This document shows, in pieces, positions 26,404 to 34,627 of a stretch of 64,000 bases of DNA. Each line of letters starts with the position of its first letter. Position 1 is the stretch's first letter. The translations under genes and the position numbers were made by a program. Source of the DNA: Roseivirga thermotolerans (GTDB lineage: Bacteria > Bacteroidota > Bacteroidia > Cytophagales > Cyclobacteriaceae); NCBI RefSeq assembly GCF_014653175.1, contig NZ_BNAG01000004.1:1-64000 (forward strand), read 5' to 3'. A model generated the notes under the pieces. That model searched no databases, had not been told where the DNA came from, and worked only from the letters and a program-made list of their open reading frames with translations.

Positions 26404-29373
26404 ATGTCAACCATACGAATCAGATTAACAGTACTTTTTAGTGTACTGGTGTCCATTGCCTGGGCACAGAAAAAACCACTTACCCACGATGTTTATGATG
26501 ACTGGAAAGGTATACAGTCGGTGAGCATCAGCAACGATGGCAATTGGGCCGGGTGGCGAATTGCTCCACAAGTGGGCGATGCACAACTTGAATTGCGCAA
26601 CCTGAATAATTCAAATAGCATTGTCATCGACAGGGTTTCCAGGTATGCTTTTTCTAACAATAGCCAGTTTGTGGTGGGAGAAATTAAGCCTGCCTACGAG
26701 GAGGAAAGAACACTGAAACTAAAGAAAACTCCTTCGAGCAAAATGCCAAAGGACTCTTTGTTTATTGTTTCCTTGAGCAACGGAGAAATCAAAAAATTTG
26801 CAAGGGTAAAGAATTATCAGCTTCCGCGCGAATCGAGCGAGTGGGTGGCCTGGCAATATGAAAAGCCTTTGCCTGAGAAAAAGAAAGTAGAAAAGAAGGA
26901 AGAGCCGAATAACGAGGAAGAAGGCGCTAAAAACAAGAGGAAGAAAAAGAACAAAAAGAAGCAGCCGGAACCAAAAGAAACTCCAGAACCCGAAGAAGTT
27001 GAAGATCCAAGGGCCAAGTCTAAGGGCACAGAGTTGGTGCTTTTTAATATGCGCACCGGAGAAATGAAGAGCTTTGAAGGGGTGATGGAGTACGATTTCT
27101 CTGAAAAGGGCAATCTGCTGGTTTATGAGTTCGATGAAATAGATTCGCTGAATCCATCAGGCCTTTATGCTTACAATACACAGACCGGAGAAACGGTTAC
27201 GCTAAGTACCGGAATGACCGATTATAAAAAAGTGGCCATTCATGAAGACGGCAATATGCTGGCCTTCTTTGCCACGGCAAGCGATAAAAAGGATGAAGAA
27301 AAGTTTTGGAGCATTATGGGCTGGAAGGCCGGAGACTCACAGGCTCAAATATGGATAGATTCTACCAACCGAGGTATACCGGAAGGCTGGATGGTTGGAG
27401 ACAATAGCAGCATCCGATTCTCCGAGTCGGGCCAGCGCATGTACTTTGGTACGGCTCCCAAGCCCATGAAGTATGCATACGAAAGCGATACCACTATACT
27501 CAAAGAGGAGCGTCCTGAGGTGGACGTGTGGTCTTACAACGATCCATACATTCAGCCTATGCAAAAATTGCAGGCCGGCAGGGAACGCAACAGAACCTAT
27601 GAGGCCGTTTTTCATATAAACAACAGGCGTTTGGTTCAATTGGAAGGAACCGACCTTGAATCTGTTTATGTAGATACAGACAACGACAGAAGTTTTTATC
27701 TGGCCATGGACGACCAGCGGTTCAGAACGCAGTATACCTGGGATACTCAATTGCCCAGAGACTACTATAAGGTAGATGCGCTCACCGGTCGGGTAGAGTT
27801 GTTGCTGGAAAGCACCGTTGGTTATGCATCACTATCGCCCGGAGGAAAGTACTTGTCATGGTTCAATCAGGAGGATGGTAATTATTATACCATGAATGTG
27901 ACCTCAGGAAAAATAACCAACCTTACAGCCGATATGGAAGTGTCTTTTGCCGATGAACTTCACGATAGCCCTTCATTGGCCAGTAGCTATGGTAGCCCGG
28001 GTTGGTCAGAAGGTGATGAGGCGTTCTATCTGTACGATCGCTATGATATTTGGAAATTCGATCCGGAGAACCGCTCAGCCGCACAGAATATGACTCAGGG
28101 GCATGGAAGAGCCAATCAATTGGTGTACCGTTATCAGCGAATGGACCGTGAGGAAGAATATGTGAATACTTCCGGCAAAGCTGTTGTAAGTGTCTTTAAT
28201 GAGTGGACCAAAGCCTCAGGTTATGCCTATGCTTCAATGGCCAGTGCGGGGGTTCCGGAGGTAATTGTAATGAAAGACATGAGCGTGTTTGGTTTAGAAA
28301 AAGCTGAAGATGCCGAGAGAGTATTGGTGCGTATGTCTACCTACGAGGAGTATCCTGAGGTGTATATGGCCAATTCGTTGCAAATGGATGGTTTGACCAA
28401 GCTAACGGATATGGACGCTCAAGAAGACCCTTACAAGTGGGGTACCGCAGAGTTAGTAGAGTTTGAGTCGGGCTTTGATGGTGAAGTAATGCAGGCCATT
28501 CTTTACAAACCCGAAAACTTCGACCCTAATAAGAAGTATCCTATGATTGTGTACTTCTACGAAAGAAGGTCTAACTCATTGCATAGCCACCCAAGTCCTG
28601 CGCCAAGTGCCAGCACGGTGAATATTCCTTACTTTGTCAGTAATGACTACCTGGTATTGGTGCCAGATATTAAATACGAAATCGGACATCCGGGCAAAAG
28701 TGCTATGGACCATGTGGTGCCGGCCACCAAGGCGGTAATGGCCAAAGGTTTTGTAGACGAAAAGCGAATGGCCATTCAGGGACAAAGCTGGGGAGGCTAT
28801 CAGGTGGCCTACATTGTGACCAAGACCGATATGTATGCGGCTGCAGGAGCCGGGGCTCCCGTGTCTAACATGACCTCTGCCTACGGTGGAGTACGTTGGG
28901 GGTCGGGTATGAGCCGAATGTTCCAGTATGAGAAAACGCAGTCTCGAATAGGAGGTACACTTTGGGATAAATTCGATCTCTATGTAGAAAACTCACCTTT
29001 GTTCGGTGTGCCCAATATTAATACCCCATTGTTTATTATGCACAACGATGCCGATGGTGCAGTGCCATGGTATCAGGGTATTGAGTTCTACATGGCTTTG
29101 AGAAGGCTACAAAAACCCAGCTGGATGGTGGTGTACAATGATGAAGCCCATAACCTGAGAGAGCGTAAGAACAGAAAAGACCTTTCTGTGCGCATGGGAC
29201 AATTCTTCGATCATTACCTGAAAGATGCTCCAATGCCGGAATGGATGGCCTATGGTCTACCGGCTACACTAAAAGGTCGAACTCTCAGATATGAGCTTGT
29301 GGACGAACAGACAGAAGAAAAAATAAACGAAGGAGCCAGCCTTAAACTGGAAAAGGGTAAGGGACAAAACTAG
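26404..29373 (+). CDS. S9-family (prolyl oligopeptidase-like) secreted peptidase
   Basis: The 989-residue protein has a signal peptide (cut after SIAWAQ), a long beta-propeller region and a C-terminal alpha/beta hydrolase. The nucleophile is S795 in GQSWGGYQ, the acid is probably D884 in HNDADGAVPW, and the base H916 in DEAHNL. Between about residues 158 and 205 there is a highly charged Lys/Glu/Pro tract that interrupts the propeller. A 29399 hairpin terminates the gene. Likely releases dipeptides or short oligopeptides in the periplasm. Confidence 0.92.
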   Translation: MSTIRIRLTVLFSVLVSIAWAQKKPLTHDVYDDWKGIQSVSISNDGNWAGWRIAPQVGDAQLELRNLNNSNSIVIDRVSRYAFSNNSQFVVGEIKPAYEEERTLKLKKTPSSKMPKDSLFIVSLSNGEIKKFARVKNYQLPRESSEWVAWQYEKPLPEKKKVEKKEEPNNEEEGAKNKRKKKNKKKQPEPKETPEPEEVEDPRAKSKGTELVLFNMRTGEMKSFEGVMEYDFSEKGNLLVYEFDEIDSLNPSGLYAYNTQTGETVTLSTGMTDYKKVAIHEDGNMLAFFATASDKKDEEKFWSIMGWKAGDSQAQIWIDSTNRGIPEGWMVGDNSSIRFSESGQRMYFGTAPKPMKYAYESDTTILKEERPEVDVWSYNDPYIQPMQKLQAGRERNRTYEAVFHINNRRLVQLEGTDLESVYVDTDNDRSFYLAMDDQRFRTQYTWDTQLPRDYYKVDALTGRVELLLESTVGYASLSPGGKYLSWFNQEDGNYYTMNVTSGKITNLTADMEVSFADELHDSPSLASSYGSPGWSEGDEAFYLYDRYDIWKFDPENRSAAQNMTQGHGRANQLVYRYQRMDREEEYVNTSGKAVVSVFNEWTKASGYAYASMASAGVPEVIVMKDMSVFGLEKAEDAERVLVRMSTYEEYPEVYMANSLQMDGLTKLTDMDAQEDPYKWGTAELVEFESGFDGEVMQAILYKPENFDPNKKYPMIVYFYERRSNSLHSHPSPAPSASTVNIPYFVSNDYLVLVPDIKYEIGHPGKSAMDHVVPATKAVMAKGFVDEKRMAIQGQSWGGYQVAYIVTKTDMYAAAGAGAPVSNMTSAYGGVRWGSGMSRMFQYEKTQSRIGGTLWDKFDLYVENSPLFGVPNINTPLFIMHNDADGAVPWYQGIEFYMALRRLQKPSWMVVYNDEAHNLRERKNRKDLSVRMGQFFDHYLKDAPMPEWMAYGLPATLKGRTLRYELVDEQTEEKINEGASLKLEKGKGQN

Positions 29374-29398
29374 ATACTCTCACCTGATAGATACAGGG

Positions 29399-29447
29399 CA
29401 TTCCCGAAGGCATGGAAAACCAAGGTCTTCGGGAATGTTTGTTTTTG
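29399..29447 (+). terminator. Terminator of the S9 peptidase gene
   Basis: Perfect 11-bp stem (29399-29409 with 29427-29437) followed by TTTGTTTTT, 26 bases after the stop codon. Confidence 0.8.
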
Positions 29448-29522
29448 GTCAATTCTTAGTTTCAAGTGTTTTTGAGAGTGAGTTTGAATGGCGTTGGAAA
29501 AGAGGGCTAAGTCTTACTGACC

Positions 29523-30089
29523 CTAAATGACTATAATTTGATGTTGATTGAGAAGCCCCGGGAGTTGCGTAAGTTCAAATTGAGCACCCTTTAGGGTGTT
29601 TTTATTGGGGTCTATGTCTAGCCCCGAAGCTTCCTGAAAATTGGCGTTTTGCAGGTTACATCCCACAAATACAGCCCCTTGTAAATTAGCCTTGCTAAAA
29701 TTGGTGCCCGTTAGGTTTGCCTCGGCAAAATCACAATCAAGACAACTACATTCAACAAAAGAACTTTCTTTGAGCTGAAGGTTGTAAAAGCTGGAAAAAT
29801 CGAGTTTACAGCGCTGAAAATGCATGGAGAGTAGAAAAGGATTACATTGGCTAAACCGGAGTCCCATGAGTTTGCAGGAGTCGAAACGAACCGATTTTAA
29901 ACCTGTATCAACTAGTTCTATACCCGAAAGGTCAGAGTCGGTAAATTCACACTCCAAGAAGCTAAAACCGGATAGGTTGCTCTTGGAAAAATCGGCTCCC
30001 TTAAATGTGCAGTATTCAAACTGCATACCCTGCTTTAGCCAGTTGTCCAGGTTTTTACCCGTAATGGTTTCGTCCTCTATAACTTTCAT
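29523..30089 (-). CDS. Pentapeptide-repeat protein (Qnr/McbG-like)
   Basis: The 188-residue protein consists of pentapeptide repeats A(D/N)LxX from about residue 28 to 155 (FKGADFSKSNLSGFSFLECE, SEANLTGTNFSKANLQGA-like units), folding as a right-handed square beta-helix. The tail LPGLLNQHQIIVI resembles the C-terminus of Qnr-type proteins. Qnr relatives mimic DNA and shield gyrase from quinolones, but many chromosomal relatives have no resistance role. No signal peptide. Monocistronic; facing away from the peroxiredoxin operon. Confidence 0.85.
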   Translation of the reverse strand: MKVIEDETITGKNLDNWLKQGMQFEYCTFKGADFSKSNLSGFSFLECEFTDSDLSGIELVDTGLKSVRFDSCKLMGLRFSQCNPFLLSMHFQRCKLDFSSFYNLQLKESSFVECSCLDCDFAEANLTGTNFSKANLQGAVFVGCNLQNANFQEASGLDIDPNKNTLKGAQFELTQLPGLLNQHQIIVI

Positions 30090-30549
30090 TCCTGTTCTTT
30101 AGGGCAAGTTAGTTAAAACTTAAAAGGGCAGTGGACTTGTCCGGTGCTTTGTGAGAGAGGCAGATTCTTATTGATGAAATCTATAGAAATACAAAATTTA
30201 CTTTTGTATTAGGTAAATTATTGAATGGATTGTGTGGTAGGATGTATTAGGTGTAATCAAAGATTCGGAAATATGCAATTTGGTCTTGTGCCTGGCGAAA
30301 AGCTACTAAAAATAGCTCAATTAATCTTTTTTATCTCATCTCACATTTAGTGAGCGGATCGGTTCTTAACTGATTAGTGCTCAGTGGCTAATGTATTTTC
30401 ATCAAAAATAGCTGGTTGCTTCTTATTGATAACGTCAATAAGAAATTCAAAAAACCAATCTGCCGGATAGGCTTTAATTGATTGTTGAAGGTTACCTTCG
30501 CAGCATTATTTAACAGAACATACATTTCACTATAAAACTAAAATTCAAT
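30090..30549. other. Intergenic region with dyad and promoter for peroxiredoxin operon
   Basis: This 460-base gap has no credible gene. It holds a perfect 10-bp inverted repeat, TTCTTATTGA and TCAATAAGAA with a five-base spacer (30420-30444), and a -7-like TACCTTCG (30493-30500, one mismatch to TAnnTTTG) before the peroxiredoxin gene. The dyad is centred about 75 bases before the likely start site and could bind a redox regulator. Confidence 0.45.
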
Positions 30550-31188
30550 ATGAGCTACGTAGGTAGAAAATTTCCAAACATTACCGTAGACGCCATGAAC
30601 GAAATGGGCGATACTTTTAAGTTGAACGTGCTGGAAGAAGCCAGAAAAAACAACAAAAAAGTAGTGCTTTTCTGGTACCCTAAAGACTTCACTTTTGTAT
30701 GTCCTACTGAGCTTCACGCTTTTCAGGAAGCTTTACCTGAGTTCGAAAAGAGAAACACTATTGTAATTGGTGCTTCTTGCGATACGGCCGAGGTGCACTT
30801 TGCCTGGTTGAATACATCGAAAGACAACGGAGGTATAGAAGGCGTAACCTACAGCCTGATTGCCGATAGCAATAGAAACCTCGCCAGAACACTGGATATT
30901 CTTGATATCACTGGTGTGAGCTATGACGAAGAAACAGGAGTAGAGTTGTTAGAGGGCGACAATGTGACTTACAGAGCTACTTACCTGATTGATGAAGAAG
31001 GTACTGTATTCCACGAAGGGGTTAACCATATGCCCGTAGGTAGAAATGTGAAAGAATACTTGAGACTTATTGATGCTTACGCCCACGTGCAACAGCATGG
31101 TGAGGTTTGTCCGGCCAACTGGGAAGAAGGAAAACAGGCTATGACAGCCAACAGAGAAGGGGTTACTTCTTATCTAAGCAACAATTAA
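30550..31188 (+). CDS. 2-Cys peroxiredoxin (AhpC/Prx1 type)
   Basis: The 212-residue enzyme reduces hydrogen peroxide and alkyl peroxides. The peroxidatic cysteine is C51 in FTFVCPTELHAF and the resolving cysteine C187 in GEVCPANW, with catalytic partners T48 and the later Arg region. It is long enough to be a typical decameric 2-Cys Prx. No AhpF is near; instead a thioredoxin lies 14 bases downstream and is probably its electron donor. Confidence 0.95.
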   Translation: MSYVGRKFPNITVDAMNEMGDTFKLNVLEEARKNNKKVVLFWYPKDFTFVCPTELHAFQEALPEFEKRNTIVIGASCDTAEVHFAWLNTSKDNGGIEGVTYSLIADSNRNLARTLDILDITGVSYDEETGVELLEGDNVTYRATYLIDEEGTVFHEGVNHMPVGRNVKEYLRLIDAYAHVQQHGEVCPANWEEGKQAMTANREGVTSYLSNN

Positions 31189-31202
31189 AAAAAGATTGAA
31201 CG

Positions 31203-31517
31203 ATGGTCGTTGAATTGAGTGAAGATAACCTTCAGGAAGTTCTCAACGAGAACTCAAAGGTGTTCGTTCAGTTTTCTGCCTCTTGGTGTGGAAACTGCCG
31301 AATTATGAAGCCAAAGTTTAAGAAGCTGGCTTCAGAACGAGAAGATGCCCGATTTGTGATCGTTGATGCGGAGAAATTCCCTGAGTCAAGGAAACTGGCC
31401 AACGTGAACAATCTGCCAACTTTTGCCGCCTATGAAGGTGGTAAGCTGGTAAATCAGGTGCAAACCAATAAGTTCGAATCGCTAAAAGCACTTGTCGATG
31501 AGGTTGCCGCTAATTAA
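31203..31517 (+). CDS. Thioredoxin-family protein
   Basis: The 104-residue protein is a single thioredoxin domain with active site C29-G-N-C32 (ASWCGNCRIMKP), differing from the usual CGPC. The cis-Pro is in NVNNLPTFAAY. The altered dipeptide should shift its redox potential. Operon position right after the peroxiredoxin suggests it recycles that enzyme. Its end overlaps the start of the next gene by 20 bases. Confidence 0.9.
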   Translation: MVVELSEDNLQEVLNENSKVFVQFSASWCGNCRIMKPKFKKLASEREDARFVIVDAEKFPESRKLANVNNLPTFAAYEGGKLVNQVQTNKFESLKALVDEVAAN

Positions 31518-31755
31518 GCATATTACAGAATTCATTGAGCAAAACGATCAGGACTTTGTTTTGGAGGCTATAGAAACACTCGAAAACCTTACCGAGTGTG
31601 AAAACCTTAAAGATGAAGAACTGGACGTGATAGGGGAGCTTATTTCGAACCTCTATGGCGCCATAGAGGTAAATGAGTCCATCCGAAAAGGGAAACCTAA
31701 GAAAGAAGCCCTCAATGAATTTATGAAACGTGTTACTGGGTCAATCGATCGGTAG
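31498..31755 (+). CDS. DUF6952-type small acidic protein
   Basis: From ATG 31498 (overlapping the thioredoxin end by 20 bases) the product is 85 residues. It is helical and acidic: IKHITEFIEQNDQDFVLEAI, then LKDEELDVIGELISNLYGAI. Small proteins of this kind follow peroxiredoxin-thioredoxin pairs in other Bacteroidota as far as I recall. The tight overlap implies co-translation. Function unknown; perhaps an accessory of the peroxide-reducing pair. No Cys except one in NLTECENL. Confidence 0.75.
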   Translation: MRLPLIKHITEFIEQNDQDFVLEAIETLENLTECENLKDEELDVIGELISNLYGAIEVNESIRKGKPKKEALNEFMKRVTGSIDR

Positions 31756-31774
31756 CCCTTAAAAAGTAGAGTGG

Positions 31775-31803
31775 AACCCCGGCCAATGGTCGGGGTTTTT
31801 TAT
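31775..31803 (+). terminator. Terminator of the peroxiredoxin operon
   Basis: A 10-bp stem AACCCCGGCC / GGTCGGGGTT (31775-31784 with 31788-31797) runs into TTTTTT, 19 bases after the stop. Confidence 0.85.
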
Positions 31804-32162
31804 TTCTATTACCTACTATTCTGCCAGCCGGATTGCTGACAAGGCTTTGGCAGGATAAACCATCCAAAACCTAATCAAAAAAAGCTACCGGTTCTTTAAA
31901 AACCGGTAACACTTTAGTTTAAAACAGCATTGATCGGAGCAGGTGGCTTTCACTCTATAATAGACTAGATAGCCAATACGTTTCGAAGTACTTTTCTACC
32001 AACACTGGTGCTCTGTGGAGTATTATATAGATTGCTTGGTTAATACTGCTTTCTAAGACAAGAGCTTACAATTCAAAAAGATGGACTGAGTCAAGGAAGT
32101 TGTTGCTACAACACATTGTGCTCTTGCTGTGTTGAATTCGCTACAGCTTGTTTGTGGTAGAT
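31804..32162. other. Gene-free stretch between the peroxiredoxin operon and blaR1
   Basis: Apart from the hairpin at 31876-31908 I find no credible gene, repeat or regulatory site in these 359 bases. CTGCCA/TGGCAG around 31813-31851 forms only a weak hairpin. It may be the 3' region of the blaR1 transcript. Confidence 0.4.
31876..31908 (-). terminator. Terminator downstream of blaR1 (first pair)
   Basis: An 8-bp stem TACCGGTT/AACCGGTA (31886-31893 with 31901-31908). On the minus strand it is followed by a run of T (complement of the A run at 31876-31883). It lies about 250 bases past the blaR1 stop. Confidence 0.6.
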
Positions 32163-34061
32163 TTAGGGTGTGTTTTTAGCCTCTTCCTCAATCTCACGAA
32201 GGTTTAATAAATTAATCCAGTGACCATCCGGTTTCCCTTCATAGTATTTAGTGGTGTACATATTTAGTTGGAAGGTATGAACCCCATAATTTTTGGCATT
32301 GGCGAGTAATTTGCTCTTCCGGTAAGAATAAATTTCGCTGGCTGAATAATTCTTGAGTTCCGAGTTTTTAATTCTCCTTCCATCAAGCCAAATTCCATAC
32401 TCGTTTTCATTAGCAAATATGTTAGCAAAATTTTCTGGTATATCCATTTTGGCTGGTCGCGGTGAATAATAAGCAGGTCTGGCCTCATTTTGTCTGAACC
32501 GTTCTAGCTCTGATTGGCTTAGATCTCTAAAGATTTTTTCAACTGTGTTTCCGTCTTTATTGAGAAACCTTACCAATATGTTAGGTTTTAAATGGATTGA
32601 TCTAACACCCCCTGGTACAGTGTCTTTTTTTTGAGTGACTAACTCAATATTCTCAGCAACTCTTCTATATGTGTTGTAATTCAGCCAAAAACCTCTGTCA
32701 TTATCTATTTTATATTTCTTGTCTACGTATTCCTTTGTAAGGGCAAAGAATTGATATTCAAAGTTGCCTAAGTTGCTCGTGTATGTTGTCATTTTTCTCA
32801 TACTGAACCTGTAGATGTCTGAAGGTTCGTAGTTCAGCAGCTCTAGATTGTCTACTCTATCTCCATTAAGCCATATGCCATATTTTTCCTTGTCAAGTAG
32901 AAGGTTCCAGTCACTATTACTGAGCTGGTCAGTCTTTGCTATTTCTATAAAGAGTTCCCCTTTTGATAAAGGATCTATAAATCGAATTCTCTCTTCCTCT
33001 TCAAGGTCGCCAAGCCGTTTCGAAATAGTTTCTCCATCCGATTGAATAAATCTCACTTTGGTATCAGTTGAAAGCTGATTTATTGGGACTGCTTTCTGGT
33101 CAACTAAAGATGAATTTTCGTAAGGTTGATTTTGCGATAGGTCTAAATTTGAGCCTAATTCTTTGGCAGTGACTTTCTGATTTCCGAAAGCAAGTACAGT
33201 GGTTGCAATAGCTATCAAACCTAATGACTGCTTTAGCCGCTGAGTGGTTTTGTGTGTTGTTTTGACCATCATGTTTAATCGTTTTTTGGTTTCGCCAAAT
33301 GTTAGCCTACTAGACAACATCGGCTCATTATGTGAATTAATTTTGGAATAGTTTATTAATGTCTTTTGGTAATCGGCCAATGAGGAAGAGTTTTTGCAAG
33401 CCGCTTCATCGGCTAGGAACTCATGGTTCAGCTTAATTGATCTTTTGACCATGTAAACCAAAGGATTGAACCATAGAATGGAGCTGAGAAGCTCTATCAC
33501 AATTATATCATAGCTATGTTTTTGGGATACATGTGCCATTTCATGTTCTAGGATTGCTGGAGGGAGTAGACCTGCCAGATATCTGGCTTTATTGGTATAA
33601 ATAGTACTCAGGAAGGTAAATGAGCTTTTTAAGTTTTCTTTTAGACATACCTGATACCCCTCTAGCTTTATAATTTGTCCTTGCCGTTTGAATTGATGCA
33701 GCCTGTAAAGGTTTATGATAAACCTGCCTATGAACATAAGGCAAATCAATGAATAGGTGTAAGTGAGTATTTGATTCCACACTATTTCTGTAGTGATGGA
33801 TTGCTCTTGTCCATCATTCGGTGCCATAGGATGATACAACAACGTGTCCTCCAATGGAATGTCGGCAGAGTTTTGAGGTATTATAGGAATATAAATATAG
33901 CTCGTTTGAACAGTGATTAACGGAATGGTGAGAGACAGAGGGAGAATAAGAAGCAGGTAGAACCTATTGAAACGAAAGGTTTTATCGTTTCTTAAAAAAA
34001 AGTAGTAGATACTATAAAGCATCAGGCTACTCAGCATAAATTTCTGGAGGTATTCGATCAT
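32163..34061 (-). CDS. BlaR1/M56-family sensor peptidase with duplicated C-terminal domain
   Basis: The 632-residue membrane protein has M56 (BlaR1/MecR1) architecture. There are membrane helices at about 5-25, 35-50 and 95-115, the zinc site H173-E-x-x-H177 (HEMAHVSQKH) facing the cytosol, and a further membrane helix near 280. The C-terminal 350 residues hold two copies of an unnamed domain (about 334-480 and 497-632), each with a YGIW(L)-x-G-x-R-(V/I) core. There is no penicillin-binding sensor domain. It overlaps blaI by four bases. Likely cleaves its BlaI partner on signal. Confidence 0.88.
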   Translation of the reverse strand: MIEYLQKFMLSSLMLYSIYYFFLRNDKTFRFNRFYLLLILPLSLTIPLITVQTSYIYIPIIPQNSADIPLEDTLLYHPMAPNDGQEQSITTEIVWNQILTYTYSLICLMFIGRFIINLYRLHQFKRQGQIIKLEGYQVCLKENLKSSFTFLSTIYTNKARYLAGLLPPAILEHEMAHVSQKHSYDIIVIELLSSILWFNPLVYMVKRSIKLNHEFLADEAACKNSSSLADYQKTLINYSKINSHNEPMLSSRLTFGETKKRLNMMVKTTHKTTQRLKQSLGLIAIATTVLAFGNQKVTAKELGSNLDLSQNQPYENSSLVDQKAVPINQLSTDTKVRFIQSDGETISKRLGDLEEEERIRFIDPLSKGELFIEIAKTDQLSNSDWNLLLDKEKYGIWLNGDRVDNLELLNYEPSDIYRFSMRKMTTYTSNLGNFEYQFFALTKEYVDKKYKIDNDRGFWLNYNTYRRVAENIELVTQKKDTVPGGVRSIHLKPNILVRFLNKDGNTVEKIFRDLSQSELERFRQNEARPAYYSPRPAKMDIPENFANIFANENEYGIWLDGRRIKNSELKNYSASEIYSYRKSKLLANAKNYGVHTFQLNMYTTKYYEGKPDGHWINLLNLREIEEEAKNTP

Positions 34062-34429
34062 TTCTTTCGTGCGTTTATTTGTTGTTCTACTATTTGCTGA
34101 AGCTCTTTCAATTGTTCATCGCTAAGGTTCTCTTCTGAGGTAAAGAAAGAGGCGAACTGCGAAACTGAGTTGTTGAAGAAGTTCTTTATAACCCCATTCA
34201 TTTGTTTGGAAAAATAGACCTCTTTGCTGATTAAAGGAAAGTACTCTCTTACACTTCCATATCTTTCGAAATGAACAGCCTTCTTTTTCTGTAGGCGTTT
34301 CAGTAAGGTGGCTACTGTGGTTGAGGCAGGCTTGGGCTCGGGGTATCGGTCTATCAGGTCTTTCATAAAGGCCCTTTCCATTTCCCAGAGGTACTGCATG
34401 AGTTGCTCTTCTGACTTAGGTAAGTTCAT
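34058..34429 (-). CDS. BlaI/MecI/CopY-family repressor (first pair)
   Basis: The 123-residue winged-helix repressor has the typical start SEEQLMQYLWEMERAFMKDL and the recognition-helix region ASTTVATLLKRLQKKKAVHF. The C-terminal dimerisation and cleavage part runs from about 75 to 123. It is translationally coupled to the blaR1 gene. The operator at 34450-34463 sits on its own promoter, so it is probably autoregulated. Actual targets beyond the pair are not visible. Confidence 0.92.
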   Translation of the reverse strand: MNLPKSEEQLMQYLWEMERAFMKDLIDRYPEPKPASTTVATLLKRLQKKKAVHFERYGSVREYFPLISKEVYFSKQMNGVIKNFFNNSVSQFASFFTSEENLSDEQLKELQQIVEQQINARKK

Positions 34430-34449
34430 TCTACTTTTGTAAATGTATT

Positions 34450-34482
34450 TCTACAAATGTAGAATAATAATTCATAAATCAA
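34450..34482 (-). promoter_or_regulatory. Promoter and BlaI operator of the first blaI/blaR1 pair
   Basis: On the minus strand a TTG (34480-34482) and TACATTTG (34454-34461) are 18 bases apart, a full Bacteroidota promoter. The -7 element lies inside a perfect dyad TCTACA-AA-TGTAGA (34450-34463), whose TACA/TGTA core is the known BlaI/MecI recognition element. A repressor bound here would block the promoter. Confidence 0.7.
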
Positions 34483-34560
34483 AACGAAGCATTTAGTTGT
34501 GTGTGGCTTTTTTACTCGTAACAAGACGGCTAGGCGTTGAGCTTGAGTAGGGTATTGACA

Positions 34561-34592
34561 AAAAAGCTACCCACTCTTAAAGAATTGGTAGC
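34561..34592 (-). terminator. Terminator after the haem-binding protein gene
   Basis: Stem GCTACC/GGTAGC (34566-34571 with 34587-34592) with a partly paired interior; on the minus strand followed by TTTTTTG. It lies 36 bases after the stop at 34628. Confidence 0.65.
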
Positions 34593-34627
34593 TTCAATGC
34601 TTTAGACAACAAAGGCTAAGCCAGTAA

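Noticed and set aside
26870-27020. Frameshift or low-quality sequence in the S9 peptidase
   Set aside because: The Lys/Glu-rich tract keeps the frame and both sides align with the family, so it is a real insertion.
32163-34429. BlaR1/BlaI as evidence of beta-lactam resistance
   Set aside because: The sensor lacks a penicillin-binding domain and no beta-lactamase or PBP gene is next to it; such pairs have many other roles in Bacteroidota.
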